Under the pieces are notes generated by a model, which saw nothing but the letters and a program-made list of their open reading frames with translations, did not search any database and was not told the DNA's origin. This document shows, piece by piece, positions 52,366-61,095 of a stretch of 64,000 bases of DNA. How positions within the stretch are numbered: position 1 is the first letter of the stretch; each line of letters opens with the position of its first letter. Source of the DNA: Bryobacteraceae bacterium (GTDB lineage: Bacteria > Acidobacteriota > Terriglobia > Bryobacterales > Bryobacteraceae); the NCBI GenBank assembly GCA_947458745.1, contig CANGYQ010000001.1:186001-250000 (forward strand). Direction: 5' to 3'. A program made the translations under genes and the position numbers.

Positions 52366-55300
52366 GTGCGGCATACGATTGGTTTGGTAGCGCTCTGCGC
52401 CTGTGCGCAGACGGTGGTGTTCGAAAAGCAGGCCCCGGTGCAATCCGGGGCCCTTTCTTTGCCTGGTCTCCGGGCGGGTCAGGCTTACTCCCTGCTGGTT
52501 TCCTTGGAGCAGCCCGATGCCTTGGGCGCGGCGCGGCTGACGGCGCGGCTGGAGGGCACCGGGGCGAAGACTCTCCATCGGGGTGACGGTGATTTCCAGA
52601 TTAACTTTGCCGCCTCAGGTCAACCCAAGCTGAGCGTCACACTCGAGGGCCTACCAACCCGGCGAACGCGCTACTCGGTGCGGGTGACCTCGCTGCCAGG
52701 TGAAGCGGCGCAGGTGGAACAGGAGCCCAACAACAGCTGGCAGCAAGCCAACCTGATCCGCCTGGGCGATCTGATTTCCGCCACCGCTGACGACACCCCG
52801 TATGTGCCGGTGGTGGGGACGCCGCGCTCGCTGGGTCAGGAGAACGTGGACTGGTATCGGATCGATTTTGCGGGCGGGCCGCCGAAGTTGGTCTTCTTTC
52901 AGCTGGAGCTGATCGAGCGCGACAACATACCGGTGGATGTCTCGGTTTGGCGGGTGGTGAACGGCAAAGAAGTGCCCTACAGCGAAGGCGAGGACCCGGT
53001 CGCTCTGCCGCACGAGGTACAGGCGCTGCCCGGCAACAAGTTTACGACTCGGATTCTGAAGGACCCGGGGGCCTACTATGTCCGGGTGGCCGCCAATCAC
53101 CCGGCCTATCAACTGCGGACCCGGGTCTACGATCCTCCGGCCTATACCCAACCGGAGCAGGCCGTCCGGACCGCTCTCGACTTTCTGCTGGGAGCAGGCG
53201 ATTCCTGGCACGCCAACACGCCCCGGCGTGGCGGGGTTTGGGACCGGGTGGCGAACGTCCATCAGGAGACCTCGCTCTGCGTCGCCTGCCATCCGACGCA
53301 CTTCACGCAACGGGCGGCGCTCTATGCGGCCCGCAATGGCTATCCCATTCACCAGCGGCATCAACTGGATTTTCTAGCTGAGCGCTTCTACAACAATCCG
53401 CGGCCGCTGTTCGGATTTGAGCAGCCGCAACCGGGCCGGGAAGCTGGGGCCGTTTGGGCTCGTGTGATCTCGGCCCCGGCCAACGTGCTGGGCCGGATGT
53501 CGCACTTGCTGGATCTTTATGAGAAGCAGGTGAGTGGCGTCCGCCGTGAGCCGTATCACGCCAGCATTCGCGAGTTTCTGCATCTTTACTACAACGGCCG
53601 CACCAAGCTTCCGCCGGATGAGACCAACGGCAATCTGCCGCTGGTGAGCTCCTATGAGGTGGCCTGGTACGCCTGGGAAGTAACCCACGACCCGGCCATC
53701 GAGCCGTTGATCGTGCAGGACACGGGCGTCAAGAACGTCATCGATCTCTGCTACCAGACCCAGGCCTTGGCGGCGATTGACGCGCGGAAGCACGCGGCCA
53801 AAATCAAAGCGAATGCCGAACGGCTGCTGAGCTTGCAACGGGAATCCGGCCAATGGTCAATGAAGTTCAGCCCGGAAGAGAAGGAAGTGGAGTTCCAGAC
53901 CGGCCATGTGCTGTGGGCGCTCCACGCCGCCGGCATCCCGCGCGAGCACCCGCAAGTGTCCAAAGGCTTGAACTACCTGCTGGCCCGTCAACAACCCTGG
54001 GGCGGCTGGCTGGACCCGTTGCAGAGCTTTGAGAACTTCCGCACGCCGTTCCGGGAGACGCAGATGGCGGTGCTGGCGCTGAGCGCCTATTTCCCCGGCC
54101 CGGGCAAGCAGCAGCCCGATGCAGCCACGCCGTTTGACCTGTCCGCCGCCATCGCCCGCTTGGGCGCCGCTAGCAAGATTGACCAGCGGCAGGCGGCCTG
54201 GGAGATCCGGCTAGCGTATTCGCGCAATCCTCAAATGCCGGCCGCGCCGCTCTTGAAAGCGCTTTCCGGCACCGAGCGGGAAAAATGGGGTGCGACCCGC
54301 GTGTTCGCCACCCATTTCTCCGCCCTGGCACAACGCCCGGAGTTCGCCGATGCTCTGATCCGTCTCGCCCAAGACCCTGCGCCGGTGATCCGCATGCAGG
54401 CGATCAAGGGCCTGTGGCAGTTCTGGTTCTGGACGCCATCGGCGGAGGTCAAGGGACGGATCGAGGACGCCGTGCTGGCCGGGCTGAAAGTCCCGCAGCA
54501 CCCTTGGGTGGAGACCAATTTGCGCGAGGCGATCTACAACATCGCCGACGAGAATATCCGGTACCTGTACAACAACTGGGTACCGTCACTGGCGAGCATA
54601 ACCGACCAGGAGCGCGTGATCCGCGGCCGGCTGGCGATTGAAGCGCGGCAAGCGGAGAAGTTCGCGACGTTCCTGGAAAAGGAAAGTGATGCGAACCGGA
54701 AGCGGCTGCTGACCGCGCTGACCGAATTCCCGCTGCGCCGCGCTGACATTTACGACGAACGGGCGGACCACTCGGCCGCGGCACCGTTTGTCTACAACCG
54801 CATCGGCAACGACATCGAGCAGACCGTGTTCTTTGGCGAAAGTGCCACGCGCTTCAGCCGGGCGTTGTTGCACCTGATGGATTCGCCCGATCCGGAGATG
54901 AAGCGGCTCACACAGGGAGCGGCCCAGATGGTCCGCGACGCGAATTTCGGTGGTCCCGCGAAGATCTCGGGCGCACCGGGTCCGGAGCGGGCGCAAGTGT
55001 TGGCCAAGCTGCCCCCGCCGCCCGCGCGCCCGAAATCAGCCATCGTGGGGGGAGCCAAGCCGGTTTTCCGCGGCGACCGGCCGGATGAATCCTACTTCCG
55101 GGGCTACGTGCAGCCCATTCTCGAATCACGAGGCAAGGACGGCTACGCTTGCGTGCACTGCCACGCCACGCATACGATCTTCAACGGAACTCCGGCAACG
55201 GCGATGAACGTCGTCGATTTGGAGAACCCCGAAAACAGCCTGATCCTACGCAAGCCCACTTCTTCGGCCGAAGAGGAAGGTACGCTTGCGGTTCAGAGCG

Positions 55301-55398
55301 GTGGGGCGAAAGTCTCGCACGGCGGCGGCGTCCGCTGGGAGAAAGGGAGCCCGGAGTATAACGCTATCCTGAACTGGATCCGAGGGGCCAAGCCATAG
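52366..55398 (+). CDS. Large secreted di-heme protein with toroid and HEAT-like regions (paralogue B)
   Basis: 1010 residues, GTG start, short signal (MRHTIGLVALCACAQT). The layout mirrors 42952-46389: a beta-rich N-terminal part with YYVRVAANHPAYQLRT, heme site Cys305-Val-Ala-Cys308-His309, QW-type toroid repeats (RQQPWGGWLDP, FRETQMAVLALSAYF; LQRESGQW), a HEAT-like region, and a C-terminal PSCyt-like domain with Cys929-Val-His-Cys932-His933. The distance between the hemes is shorter than in paralogue A. Probably periplasmic. It ends 18 bases before the CAAX-protease-like gene. Confidence 0.8.
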   Translation: MRHTIGLVALCACAQTVVFEKQAPVQSGALSLPGLRAGQAYSLLVSLEQPDALGAARLTARLEGTGAKTLHRGDGDFQINFAASGQPKLSVTLEGLPTRRTRYSVRVTSLPGEAAQVEQEPNNSWQQANLIRLGDLISATADDTPYVPVVGTPRSLGQENVDWYRIDFAGGPPKLVFFQLELIERDNIPVDVSVWRVVNGKEVPYSEGEDPVALPHEVQALPGNKFTTRILKDPGAYYVRVAANHPAYQLRTRVYDPPAYTQPEQAVRTALDFLLGAGDSWHANTPRRGGVWDRVANVHQETSLCVACHPTHFTQRAALYAARNGYPIHQRHQLDFLAERFYNNPRPLFGFEQPQPGREAGAVWARVISAPANVLGRMSHLLDLYEKQVSGVRREPYHASIREFLHLYYNGRTKLPPDETNGNLPLVSSYEVAWYAWEVTHDPAIEPLIVQDTGVKNVIDLCYQTQALAAIDARKHAAKIKANAERLLSLQRESGQWSMKFSPEEKEVEFQTGHVLWALHAAGIPREHPQVSKGLNYLLARQQPWGGWLDPLQSFENFRTPFRETQMAVLALSAYFPGPGKQQPDAATPFDLSAAIARLGAASKIDQRQAAWEIRLAYSRNPQMPAAPLLKALSGTEREKWGATRVFATHFSALAQRPEFADALIRLAQDPAPVIRMQAIKGLWQFWFWTPSAEVKGRIEDAVLAGLKVPQHPWVETNLREAIYNIADENIRYLYNNWVPSLASITDQERVIRGRLAIEARQAEKFATFLEKESDANRKRLLTALTEFPLRRADIYDERADHSAAAPFVYNRIGNDIEQTVFFGESATRFSRALLHLMDSPDPEMKRLTQGAAQMVRDANFGGPAKISGAPGPERAQVLAKLPPPPARPKSAIVGGAKPVFRGDRPDESYFRGYVQPILESRGKDGYACVHCHATHTIFNGTPATAMNVVDLENPENSLILRKPTSSAEEEGTLAVQSGGAKVSHGGGVRWEKGSPEYNAILNWIRGAKP

Positions 55399-55416
55399 GC
55401 CAGGCCAGCACACCAC

Positions 55417-56070
55417 ATGAAATCACCACACTTTCCCTACGTCGCACCCATGGTGCTGCTGCTCGCCTTTCTGCCGCTGCGCGGCCAGATCGGGCCGCTT
55501 GAGTATCCGCTGCAAGTGCTCGTGCTGTCGGCTTTCCTGTGGTGGGCCTCGCGCGACGTCATCAGCTTCAAAACCACCCACCTGGTGGCCAGCATCGCCA
55601 TCGGTGCGGCGACGTTCTTTCTCTGGATCGCACCTGACGTGCTGGTGCCCGGCTGGCGCGCGCACTGGCTGTTCTCGAACGCCTACGTCGGCCAACCCGG
55701 ATCGACGGTGGCGCCGGAATGGCGGGGCGACTATCTGGTGCTGATCTCGCGCACCCTGAAAGCCACCGTACTAGTGGCGATCATTGAAGAGTTGTTCTGG
55801 CGCAATTGGATGATGCGGTGGTTGATCAAGCCGGACTTTCTGTCGGTACCGCTTGGCACCTACGGCGCCCAAGCCTTCTGGATCGTCGCGGCCATGTTCG
55901 CCATTGAGCACGGCTCCTACTGGGAAGTGGGCCTACTGACCGGCATCATCTGGAATGCCTGGATGAACAAGACCAAATCCATGGGCGACCTGATCGTCGT
56001 CCACGGCGTCACCAACTTCATGCTGAGCCTCTACACCATCTTCTGGGGCCAGTGGCAGTATTGGAGCTAG
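55417..56070 (+). CDS. CAAX-protease-like (CPBP) membrane protein, TIGR03008-like
   Basis: 217 residues with about six to seven hydrophobic helices. The three CPBP active-site motifs are present: Glu124-Glu125 and Arg129 (EELFWRNW), His165 (FAIEHG), and His196/Asn200 (HGVTN). The sequence resembles the CAAX prenyl-protease-related family that accompanies exosortase systems. It likely cleaves a membrane peptide or C-terminal tail. No exosortase is in the window. It directly follows the di-heme gene and may process a protein of this locus. Confidence 0.85.
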   Translation: MKSPHFPYVAPMVLLLAFLPLRGQIGPLEYPLQVLVLSAFLWWASRDVISFKTTHLVASIAIGAATFFLWIAPDVLVPGWRAHWLFSNAYVGQPGSTVAPEWRGDYLVLISRTLKATVLVAIIEELFWRNWMMRWLIKPDFLSVPLGTYGAQAFWIVAAMFAIEHGSYWEVGLLTGIIWNAWMNKTKSMGDLIVVHGVTNFMLSLYTIFWGQWQYWS

Positions 56071-56100
56071 CGGGAGCTTTCTCTCGTTGGCGAGCGGCTG

Positions 56101-56106
56101 TACAAT
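56101..56106 (+). promoter_or_regulatory. -10 hexamer directly upstream of the Uma2 gene
   Basis: TACAAT ends eight bases before ATG 56115, again without a Shine-Dalgarno. Confidence 0.4.
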
Positions 56107-56114
56107 TTGTAGAG

Positions 56115-56687
56115 ATGGGCGCTTTACCGATTACCCGCATCTCGGTGGAAGAATACTTGGCTGCTGACCGCGTGGCTGAGCTACGAAGTGAGTACCACGA
56201 CGGGGAAGTGTTCCCCGTGGTAGCCGCTTCTTGGGCCCATTCTCTGCTAACAGTCAACCTCGGCCGTCGCCTGAGCGAACGCTTAGACGGCACCCCCTGC
56301 CGCGTTGCCGGTGCCCCCAGAGTGCGAGCCACCGCCCGCAATTACGTCTATCCGGACGTGGCGGTTGTCTGTGGCCAGCCGCAACTGGCGGACTCACATG
56401 CGGACATCGTGTTGAACCCCCAGGTGATCATCGAAGTGCTCTCACCCTCTACCGCCGACTTCGACTACGGTGGCAAGTTTGCGCTCTACCGGACGCTCAG
56501 TTCGTTGCAGGAATACATCCTCGTCTCTCAAGATGCGTATCTGGTAGAGGTCTTCCGGCGCGTGCCCAAGAACCAGTGGATGCTGTCGAGCTACGCCGGG
56601 GCGGAGGCCGTGGTGCCCATTGAGTGCTTGGGTATTACGCTCCCGCTCACTGAGCTCTACGCGGGCGTGGAGATTCAAGCCGCTTAA
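56115..56687 (+). CDS. Uma2-family (DUF820) PD-(D/E)xK nuclease-like protein
   Basis: 190 residues from ATG 56115; a GTG extension to 56052 would overlap the CAAX-protease gene. Family motifs: ISVEEYLAADRVAELRSEYHDGEV, YPDVAVVCG (Asp), VIIEVLSPSTADFDYGGKFALY with the Glu and Lys of the PD-(D/E)xK core, and YILVSQD. These are restriction-endonuclease-fold proteins of mostly unknown role, often in many copies. The gene is single here. Confidence 0.9.
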   Translation: MGALPITRISVEEYLAADRVAELRSEYHDGEVFPVVAASWAHSLLTVNLGRRLSERLDGTPCRVAGAPRVRATARNYVYPDVAVVCGQPQLADSHADIVLNPQVIIEVLSPSTADFDYGGKFALYRTLSSLQEYILVSQDAYLVEVFRRVPKNQWMLSSYAGAEAVVPIECLGITLPLTELYAGVEIQAA

Positions 56688-56721
56688 GGCCGTCTGCCGC
56701 CCTGCTATCCCTGTCCATTCG

Positions 56722-58389
56722 CTATTTCTGGCTGTAGCCCGGGCCACGCACGATCTTGCCCGGCATTGCGCCCGTGTGTTTGCCTTGGTCGATGACGGCG
56801 ACGCCGTTGACGAAGACATACTCGACGCCCACCGACACTTGGTGCGGCTTCTCGAAGGTGGCTTTGTCGGCCACGGTGGCCGGATTGAACACCACCACGT
56901 CCGCCACCAGGCCTTCGCGCAAGACGCCTCGATCATGCAAACTCAGGCGCGTCGCCGTGGCGGAGGTCATCTTGCGGATGGCCTCTTCGAGCGGCATCAC
57001 CTTTTCTTCGCGCACATACTTGCCCAGCAGACGCGTGAAGTTGCCGTAGGCGCGCGGGTGCGTGAGGCTGCCCGGCTTGTCCGGATTCGCGCCCTCGGCA
57101 TCGCTGCCAAACTTCATCCACGGCTCCCGCATCTGCATCTGCACGTTGTCCTCATCCATCAGAAAGAAAACGGTGCCGATGCGCTGGCGTTCGCTCAAGA
57201 CCAAATCCATCGCGGTCTCAATCCAGTCCTTACCCATCATCTTGGCGACTTCGGCTAAACGCTTGCCCGCATACGGCTGATTCTCCGGCTTACGCAAATC
57301 CAGCAGCAGGACATTCTCTGCCCCGCCCAGTTCACACAGGTTCTCCCAGGCCGACGTCTGATGCTCGATTTCGGCACGGATGGCCTTTCGCTTGGCGGGG
57401 TCCTTCAGGTTGTCGAACAGAAAACCATCGGCCGAGGCGGAAGGCGGAAAGCAGGCAGTGAGTCCGGTGCCACCGGCAACGTAAGTGTACATGTCGGCCT
57501 GCACATCTTCGCCGCGCGCCCGGGCGGCGTTGATCTTGGCGATCGCTTCGCGCATCTTGGGCCAGTTGCGCTTGCCGCCAGCCTTCAAGTGGTAAATCTC
57601 AACCGGCACTCCACCTTCGCGACCGATGCGGATGGCTTCATCAACGGCGGGCAGCAGTTGATCGCCTTCGCTGCGCATGTGGGTGATGTAGACGCCGCCA
57701 TAGGGAGCCATGGCTTGCGACAGAGCGATCAACTCTTCAGTCGTGGCATACTCCCCCGGCGGGTAGATCAACGCGGTAGCCAATCCGAACGCGCCGTCCT
57801 TCATCGCCTCCCGCACCAACTGCTGCATCTCGACCGTCTCGGCAGCAGTGGGGGCACCCTGCGTCATGCCCTTGACGTACATCCGGATCGTGGAAGCGCC
57901 CACATAGCTGCCAAAGTTCACCGACGAACCATGTGCCTCCATCGCCCGCAACCATTCATCAAAACCGCGCAGGCCGGAGAACTCGATCTTGCCGTCGACC
58001 CCTCGCCCCAGTGTCGCCATGCCGCTGACGGTCTTCTCATTGGCGGGGGCGTTGGTGGCCCCTTCGCCCATGATCTCAGTGGTGACGCCTTGGGTGACCT
58101 TGCTCATCACCCGGCCATCGCCGGTCAACAACGCCGCGCGGGAATGGCTTTGGATATCGATGAAGCCCGGTGCGACCACCTTGCCTCCTACATCAATGCG
58201 GCGAGTGGCGGGAACATCCTTCAGCCGGCCGGCGGGCGTCATCCGGACGATCTTGCCGCCTGCCAGAGCGATGTCGCCACGGAACCAGGCGGCTCCGGTG
58301 CCATCGACAATCCGCCCGTTGGTGAGGACCACATCAAATGGAGCTTGGGCCAGACCGGCCACAAGAAATGGAAGCGCGAACCAGCACAT
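56722..58389 (-). CDS. N-acyl-D-amino-acid deacylase-like amidohydrolase, HxH motif altered
   Basis: 555 residues from ATG 58389; an upstream extension to 58869 overlaps the divergent gene. After a short signal-like start, the amidohydrolase fold opens with VLTNGRIVDGTG and GFIDIQSHSRAAL. The first metal site, usually HxH, reads Gln80-Ser-His82. Further ligands look intact (YITHMRSEGD, EIYHLKAGG, KFGSDAEG). D-aminoacylases hydrolyse N-acyl-D-amino acids with Zn2+. It is divergent from an acyl-CoA dehydrogenase with only 29 bases between starts and convergent with the Uma2 gene. Confidence 0.88.
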   Translation of the reverse strand: MCWFALPFLVAGLAQAPFDVVLTNGRIVDGTGAAWFRGDIALAGGKIVRMTPAGRLKDVPATRRIDVGGKVVAPGFIDIQSHSRAALLTGDGRVMSKVTQGVTTEIMGEGATNAPANEKTVSGMATLGRGVDGKIEFSGLRGFDEWLRAMEAHGSSVNFGSYVGASTIRMYVKGMTQGAPTAAETVEMQQLVREAMKDGAFGLATALIYPPGEYATTEELIALSQAMAPYGGVYITHMRSEGDQLLPAVDEAIRIGREGGVPVEIYHLKAGGKRNWPKMREAIAKINAARARGEDVQADMYTYVAGGTGLTACFPPSASADGFLFDNLKDPAKRKAIRAEIEHQTSAWENLCELGGAENVLLLDLRKPENQPYAGKRLAEVAKMMGKDWIETAMDLVLSERQRIGTVFFLMDEDNVQMQMREPWMKFGSDAEGANPDKPGSLTHPRAYGNFTRLLGKYVREEKVMPLEEAIRKMTSATATRLSLHDRGVLREGLVADVVVFNPATVADKATFEKPHQVSVGVEYVFVNGVAVIDQGKHTGAMPGKIVRGPGYSQK

Positions 58390-58418
58390 GGATTCTATGG
58401 TGCGAAAATATAGTTGGT

Positions 58419-59603
58419 ATGTCCACCGTCCTTGCTGACCCGTTGACCGACGCTCCGGCCCGGCCTCTGACTTTGTTGTCAGAAGAAGAACAGATGTTCC
58501 AGGCGTCAGTGCGGCGCTTTGCGCGGGAACAGATTGGGCCCCATGTACGCAGCATGGACGAGGCGGGTTTATTCCGGCCGGAATTGCTGAAGCAGATGTT
58601 CGCGTTGGGCCTGATGGGCATCGACATTCCCGAGGAGTATGGCGGCCAAGGCGGCACCTTCTTCCAGAGCGTATTGGCCGTAGAAGAGCTAGCCAAAGTG
58701 GACCCCGCTGCCGCCGTGATTGTCGATGTGCAGAACACGCTGGTGAACAATGCCATCCTGCGTTGGGCCACCGCAGAACAGAAGCGCACCTATCTGCCGC
58801 GTCTGGCTTCCGACATGCTGGCGTCGTATGCCTTGAGTGAGGCGGGCGCGGGTTCTGACGCCTTCGCACTCACCACACGCGCGATCGACAAGGGCGACCA
58901 CTGGTCCCTCACCGGGCGCAAGCTGTGGATCACCAACGCGCATGAAGCTGGGCTGTTTCTCGTGTTCGCCACCATCGACCCGGCGCTGGGATACAAGGGC
59001 ATCACGTGCTTTTTGGTGGAGCGCGACTTCCCCGGGTTCGCCGTCGGCAAGAAGGAAGACAAGCTGGGCATCCGCGCGTCGTCCACCTGTGAGCTGATTT
59101 TGGATGACTGCCGCGTGCCCAAGGGCAACGTGATGGGCGAAGTGGGCAAGGGCTACAAGATCGCCATTGAGACCTTGAATGAAGGCCGCATCGCGATTGG
59201 CGGCCAGATGTTGGGCCTGGCGGCGGGTGCTCTCGATCATGCCGTCGCCTATGCCAAGCAGCGCAAGGCATTTGGCAAAGTGATCGGCGAGTTCCAGGGC
59301 GTGCAGTTTGAGATCGCCCAGATGGCGGTGGAGGTAGAGGCGGCGCGGCTACTGGTCTACAACGCGGCTCGGTTACGCGATGGCGGGCACGATTTTGTGT
59401 CGCAGGCGGCGATGGCCAAGTATTTCGCGTCTGACATTGCGGAGAAATGCGCCTCCCGGGCGATAGAAGTATTGGGCGGCGTCGGCTTCACCAAGGACTA
59501 CCCGGTGGAAAAGCTGTATCGTGATGCGAAGATCGGACGTATCTATGAAGGGACGTCCAATATGCAGCGCGTGGTGATTGCCAAGGATCTGTTGAGCCGC
59601 TAA
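58419..59603 (+). CDS. Acyl-CoA dehydrogenase (short/branched-chain type)
   Basis: 394 residues from ATG 58419. Three-domain acyl-CoA dehydrogenase: N-terminal helices with DIPEEYGGQGG, FAD/substrate motif YALSEAGAGSDAFAL, the beta domain KLWITNAHEAG, and the C-terminal QAAMAKYFASDIAE and RDAKIGRIYEGTSNMQ, with the Glu of YEGTS at the usual catalytic base position. It oxidises short or branched acyl-CoA using FAD, with electron transfer flavoprotein as partner. TATAGT lies four bases before the ATG. Confidence 0.95.
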   Translation: MSTVLADPLTDAPARPLTLLSEEEQMFQASVRRFAREQIGPHVRSMDEAGLFRPELLKQMFALGLMGIDIPEEYGGQGGTFFQSVLAVEELAKVDPAAAVIVDVQNTLVNNAILRWATAEQKRTYLPRLASDMLASYALSEAGAGSDAFALTTRAIDKGDHWSLTGRKLWITNAHEAGLFLVFATIDPALGYKGITCFLVERDFPGFAVGKKEDKLGIRASSTCELILDDCRVPKGNVMGEVGKGYKIAIETLNEGRIAIGGQMLGLAAGALDHAVAYAKQRKAFGKVIGEFQGVQFEIAQMAVEVEAARLLVYNAARLRDGGHDFVSQAAMAKYFASDIAEKCASRAIEVLGGVGFTKDYPVEKLYRDAKIGRIYEGTSNMQRVVIAKDLLSR

Positions 59604-59614
59604 GGAGAGTATTT

Positions 59615-60379
59615 ATGGTTTCCGCAATTCTGTTTTCGTTAGCGTTGGCCCAGGCCGACCCGTCGCCGGCGGAGGTGGAAAAGATCATCGCCAACTTCGC
59701 GGCCAAGGAATCCGAGTTCTCGCGCGCCCGCGAGAACTACACCTATCGCCAGACGGCTCGGCTCGTTGAGATGGACCGCAGCGGCCGGACCACCGGGCGG
59801 TGGGAGATGGTGTCGGACATCGTGTTTGACCCCGGCGGCCGCCGCAACGAGAAAGTAGTTCGCAGCCCGGTTCCCACGTTGACGCAGATCTCGCTGTCAC
59901 CGGAAGACGAGCAGGACATGCGGAGCGTTCAGCCGTTCGTGCTGACCACCAAGGACGTCGGCAATTACCATGTGCGCTACCTGGGCCGTGAGACTCTGGA
60001 CGAGATTGGCTGCTTTGTGTTTGCGGTGAAGCCCAAGAAGATGGAAACCGGGCAGCGTTACTTCACCGGCATGATCTGGGTGGACGACAACGAACTGCAG
60101 ATCGTGAAGACCTATGGCCGGGCGCGCGGCATTTTGTCAAAGAAGTCCGACCAGCAGTTCCCGAAGTTTGAGACCTACCGCGAACAGATTGACGGAAAGT
60201 ACTGGTTCCCCACTTACACGACGGCCAACGACATCCTGGTGTTCCAGGACAACACGGTGCCGATCAAGCAAACGATCAAGTACGAAGACTACCGGCAGTT
60301 CAAGAGCGACGTGAAGATCACCTTCGGCGACGAAGTGCCCGCCGCTACACCGCCTGCTCCGGCTAAGCCGAAACCGTAG
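59615..60379 (+). CDS. Secreted LolA-fold-like unknown protein
   Basis: 254 residues with GGAGA before the ATG. A short signal (MVSAILFSLALAQA) precedes a helix (VEKIIANFAAKESEFSRA) and a series of antiparallel strands (YTYRQTARLVEMDRSG, DEIGCFVFAVKP, RYFTGMIWVDDNELQIVKTYG). This resembles outer-membrane lipoprotein-sorting (LolA/LolB-fold) proteins widespread in Acidobacteriota, though the family is not named with certainty. The end is Pro/Lys-rich. It starts 11 bases after the acyl-CoA dehydrogenase stop. Confidence 0.7.
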   Translation: MVSAILFSLALAQADPSPAEVEKIIANFAAKESEFSRARENYTYRQTARLVEMDRSGRTTGRWEMVSDIVFDPGGRRNEKVVRSPVPTLTQISLSPEDEQDMRSVQPFVLTTKDVGNYHVRYLGRETLDEIGCFVFAVKPKKMETGQRYFTGMIWVDDNELQIVKTYGRARGILSKKSDQQFPKFETYREQIDGKYWFPTYTTANDILVFQDNTVPIKQTIKYEDYRQFKSDVKITFGDEVPAATPPAPAKPKP

Positions 60380-60389
60380 TGGCCAAGGG

Positions 60390-61004
60390 TCAGCGCGCGG
60401 CTGGCTTTAGCAAGCGGTATTCCACTTTCCGGATGCGTCCGGCAGTGTTGTAGGACATGAAGCCCACCGGTGTGGTGAGCTTAGTTTCTCCGGGCCGCAG
60501 ATCGATGCGGCGGCCGGTGATCACCACGTCGATCACGGGCTTCTCGTCAATCCAGGCTTGCAACCGGTCGTCGGTGACGCGTAGCCGGAAGCTGTACCAG
60601 CGGCCATTCTCGAAATTGAAGTAGGTGCGCGTCTCATTATCGGCCGCATCCCAGCCATCAATGCTGGAGATACCGACGATGTCGCCGCCCCAACCGCCGG
60701 TAACCAGCGTGGCAAAGGACTCCTTCACTGGGAAAGTGAAGCTCGCAAAGAAGTCATTCCCCTTCTCCCGAAGGGCTTGAAAGCGGACTTCATAGTTGGA
60801 TGAGGGAAAGGGTTCCGTGCGATGGACTCCCGTAAACGGGGCGCCTGGCGGCAGTGCAATGACGCCATCGTTGACGACAACGGCCCCGTGGCCCCGGAAT
60901 GCCACTGCCTGCCAGCCCTCCAGTGCCTGCCACTCCACCGCCTGCGCCACTAACGGCACCCATCCCAGCAGGATGGCGGTAAGAAAGCGAAACGGTAAGG
61001 CCAT
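60390..61004 (-). CDS. Secreted DUF1080-like concanavalin-fold protein
   Basis: 204 residues. The signal peptide (FLTAILLGWVPLVAQA) is followed by a lectin-like domain: YEVRFQALREKGNDFFASFTFPV, SSIDGWDAADNETRTYFNFENGRWYSFRLRV, LQAWIDEKPVIDV, and the end strand IRKVEYRLLKPA. It is like DUF1080/LamG-type proteins and shorter than the family member at 40838. Probably a secreted sugar-binding or hydrolytic protein. It is convergent with the LolA-like gene. Confidence 0.75.
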   Translation of the reverse strand: MALPFRFLTAILLGWVPLVAQAVEWQALEGWQAVAFRGHGAVVVNDGVIALPPGAPFTGVHRTEPFPSSNYEVRFQALREKGNDFFASFTFPVKESFATLVTGGWGGDIVGISSIDGWDAADNETRTYFNFENGRWYSFRLRVTDDRLQAWIDEKPVIDVVITGRRIDLRPGETKLTTPVGFMSYNTAGRIRKVEYRLLKPAAR

Positions 61005-61080
61005 CCTGCCAGTGTGGGCCTAGTACTGAAGGCCAGTCAAGCATCGGACACAGACCTAGTCCTTCTTCTGGCCAGCTTGC

Positions 61081-61086
61081 TAAAAT
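61081..61086 (+). promoter_or_regulatory. -10 hexamer directly upstream of the methyltransferase gene
   Basis: TAAAAT ends nine bases before ATG 61096. GGGAG follows but sits only two bases from the ATG. Confidence 0.42.
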
Positions 61087-61095
61087 ACGGGAGCT

